Of a stretch of 7,194 nucleotides of DNA, positions 6,500-7,194 are shown piece after piece (the first letter of the stretch is position 1; each line of letters begins with the position of its first letter). The DNA lies in NCBI GenBank assembly GCA_005889515.1, contig VBHE01000234.1:2587-9780 (forward strand), read 5' to 3'. A model generated the notes under the pieces. That model made no database searches. It was given only the letters and a program-made list of their open reading frames with translations, and was not told the origin of the DNA. This stretch comes from Chloroflexota bacterium (GTDB lineage: Bacteria; Chloroflexota; Dormibacteria; Aeolococcales; Aeolococcaceae). A program made the translations under genes and the position numbers.

Positions 6500-6517
6500 C
6501 CGCAGCCGCGGCTGCGG
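6500..6517. promoter_or_regulatory. 18-bp perfect palindrome, possible operator
   Basis: CCGCAGCCGCGGCTGCGG is a perfect palindrome. It lies 26 bases upstream of the VOC start codon, just downstream of the proposed -10 element and so at the predicted start of transcription. A dimeric repressor site is one reading, an mRNA 5' hairpin another. Confidence 0.45.
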
Positions 6518-6524
6518 GAGGAGC

Positions 6525-6553
6525 AGTCTAGTCCCGCTCGGACCACGGTTCAG
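6525..6553 (-). promoter_or_regulatory. Probable promoter of the VOC gene
   Basis: On the minus strand CTGAAC (6548-6553), a 17-base spacer and TAGACT (6525-6530) form a plausible promoter with a transcription start near 6518, at the edge of the palindrome. Confidence 0.45.
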
Positions 6554-6569
6554 CCCGGCGTCGAACATC

Positions 6570-6583
6570 CGAACCTCTGTTCG
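6570..6583. promoter_or_regulatory. LexA-binding SOS box (CGAAC-N4-GTTCG)
   Basis: CGAACCTCTGTTCG is a perfect match to the SOS box consensus CGAAC-N4-GTTCG known for LexA of Actinomycetota and Bacillota. It ends 3 bases before a TATAAC -10 element on the plus strand, so bound LexA would block that promoter. A further CGAAC half-site lies at 6562-6566. The box is about 17 bases upstream of the VOC -35 on the other strand. Confidence 0.75.
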
Positions 6584-6592
6584 TGATATAAC
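6584..6592 (+). promoter_or_regulatory. Extended -10 promoter element for the plus-strand small gene
   Basis: TGATATAAC fits the extended -10 pattern TGnTATAAT. There is no clear -35 hexamer, which extended -10 promoters can lack. Transcription would start near 6599, about 34 bases before the GTG at 6633. Confidence 0.55.
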
Positions 6593-6632
6593 CCCGGCCA
6601 TCGAGCAGCTGTTCGGTGACCCAGAGAGCGGG

Positions 6633-6902
6633 GTGGTCCACCGGCTCGCCCGTCGGCGGCGCACGGTCCACCGAGGCGAAGCCTCCGCGATCTCCCGACT
6701 CCAGCACCACCTTCGCGGTGTCGAACTCGCCGCCGGGGGCGCCGCCGCCGAGCTCCTCCGGATCCTGAGCGACAGCCGCCACACCCTCGGGCACGGCGAC
6801 CTCGAGGTGCTCGAGGACCTCGCCGACCGGATGGGCGAGGCTCGGGCCGCCGCCTGGCGGGGGGGTCAGGACCTGCTGCGGCTGCGCTCCCCCGAGGTCT
6901 GA
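6633..6902 (+). CDS. Small hypothetical protein downstream of an SOS box
   Basis: An 89-residue protein from GTG at 6633, with GAGAG five bases upstream. I do not recognise it. It is basic at the start (HRLARRRRTVHRG) and then mostly amphipathic helix: about 18-50 (AISRLQHHLRGVELAA..AAAELLRIL) and 55-85 (DLEVLEDLADRMGEARAAAW..DLLRLR). There is no signal peptide or membrane segment, so it should be cytoplasmic. The codons strongly favour G/C third bases, especially after codon 30, which supports real coding on this strand. It is the only plus-strand gene here, and its 3' end overlaps the helicase 3' end by 37 bases. The SOS box and -10 just upstream imply induction by DNA damage. An in-frame CTG at 6609 is an alternative start. 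The minus-strand ORF across this region is poorer. Confidence 0.5.
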   Translation: MVHRLARRRRTVHRGEASAISRLQHHLRGVELAAGGAAAELLRILSDSRHTLGHGDLEVLEDLADRMGEARAAAWRGGQDLLRLRSPEV

Positions 6903-7194
6903 GCCGCCACCGGCTCGAGCAGCTCGGCGATGAACGGGCTCGGCCGGGCGGTGTCGGTGAGCACCACCACCTGCTCGCGAGCCCGGGTGATCGCCACGTG
7001 GAGGATGCGCCGCTCCTCCTCGACGTCGGCGGCGAGCCGGTGGGGGAGCATCCCGCGGCGCACGTCGGCGACGCAGACGTGGTCCCACTCCTCTCCCTTG
7101 ACCCGGTGCACCGTGGACAGGGTGACCCCGGACCCGACGCCCCGACCGCCGAGGTGGTCGCGCAGCCAGGCCTCGAAGCTCGCCGGGCCCGGGT
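6866..7194 (-). CDS. UvrD/Rep-type superfamily 1 DNA helicase, C-terminal part (5' end outside window)
   Basis: The 108 visible residues are the end of an ATP-dependent 3'-5' DNA helicase. GVTLSTVHRVKGEEWDHV carries the conserved helicase segment T-H-x-x-K-G-x-E-W. VEEERRILHVAITRAREQVVVL is motif VI, whose arginine contacts ATP. The LPHRLAADVEEERR and PSPFIAELL elements match actinobacterial UvrD-like helicases. The gene ends soon after motif VI with a Ser/Arg tail (GERSRSRS). No HRDC domain or cysteine cluster follows, unlike mycobacterial UvrD2. Family members unwind DNA in excision repair, recombination and replication restart. The frame is open from the right edge to the TGA at 6866-6868, so the gene is partial only because of the window. 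It is convergent with the SOS-box gene. Confidence 0.93.
   Translation of the reverse strand, partial: PGPASFEAWLRDHLGGRGVGSGVTLSTVHRVKGEEWDHVCVADVRRGMLPHRLAADVEEERRILHVAITRAREQVVVLTDTARPSPFIAELLEPVAAQTSGERSRSRS

Noticed and set aside
6528..7088. Minus-strand frame of 186 codons
   Set aside because: Its first part is an off-frame reading of the helicase, and its second part opposes the better-biased plus-strand small gene.
1..7194. tRNA, rRNA, insertion sequence or phage attachment site
   Set aside because: No tRNA-like fold or CCA end, transposase motif, terminal inverted repeats or target duplications were seen.

Overview
The window is about 70% GC. Its genes use almost only G- or C-ending codons, have GGAGG-type ribosome sites, and some start with GTG or TTG. 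It carries a LexA site of the CGAAC-N4-GTTCG type known from Actinomycetota and Bacillota. A high-GC actinobacterium, or a similar soil lineage such as Candidatus Dormibacterota, fits best. The taxon is an inference, because no rRNA or marker gene is present.

All but one of the genes are on the minus strand. Reading from the right edge: 6866-7194 is the C-terminal end of a UvrD/Rep-type superfamily 1 helicase. Convergent with it, overlapping by 37 nt, is a short unrecognised plus-strand gene (6633-6902). Its upstream region has a perfect SOS box followed by an extended -10 element. Divergent from that promoter is a two-domain VOC (glyoxalase-fold) protein (5700-6473) whose own promoter ends on an 18-bp perfect palindrome. 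A strong hairpin closes the VOC gene. A good promoter (TTGACG-18-TAACGT) then leads into a Pro/Ala-rich membrane-anchored surface protein (4987-5493) whose 5' end has a reading-frame conflict.

Next is a complete secreted S53 (sedolisin/kumamolisin) peptidase (2863-4776) with prodomain and all catalytic residues, closed by a 13-bp perfect hairpin. It is followed by a small four-cysteine zinc-ribbon-like protein (2554-2757). The left end holds a two-gene unit: a secreted protein of unknown function with a C-terminal membrane anchor (1007-2389), and a substrate-binding protein of the branched-chain amino acid/amide ABC transporter type (59-934). The latter is interrupted by an in-frame TAG, although the coding signal continues to the window edge.

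The left two thirds is therefore a cell-surface/secretion region, with peptidase, anchored proteins and solute binding. The right third is a DNA-damage-linked region with a helicase and an SOS-controlled small gene. The two most unusual signals are the SOS box in front of an unknown 89-residue ORF, and three reading-frame irregularities in the surface genes: one amber codon and two 5'-end frame conflicts, each of which would be repaired by skipping one base. These may be sequencing or assembly errors, decay, or recoding, and the sequence alone cannot decide.
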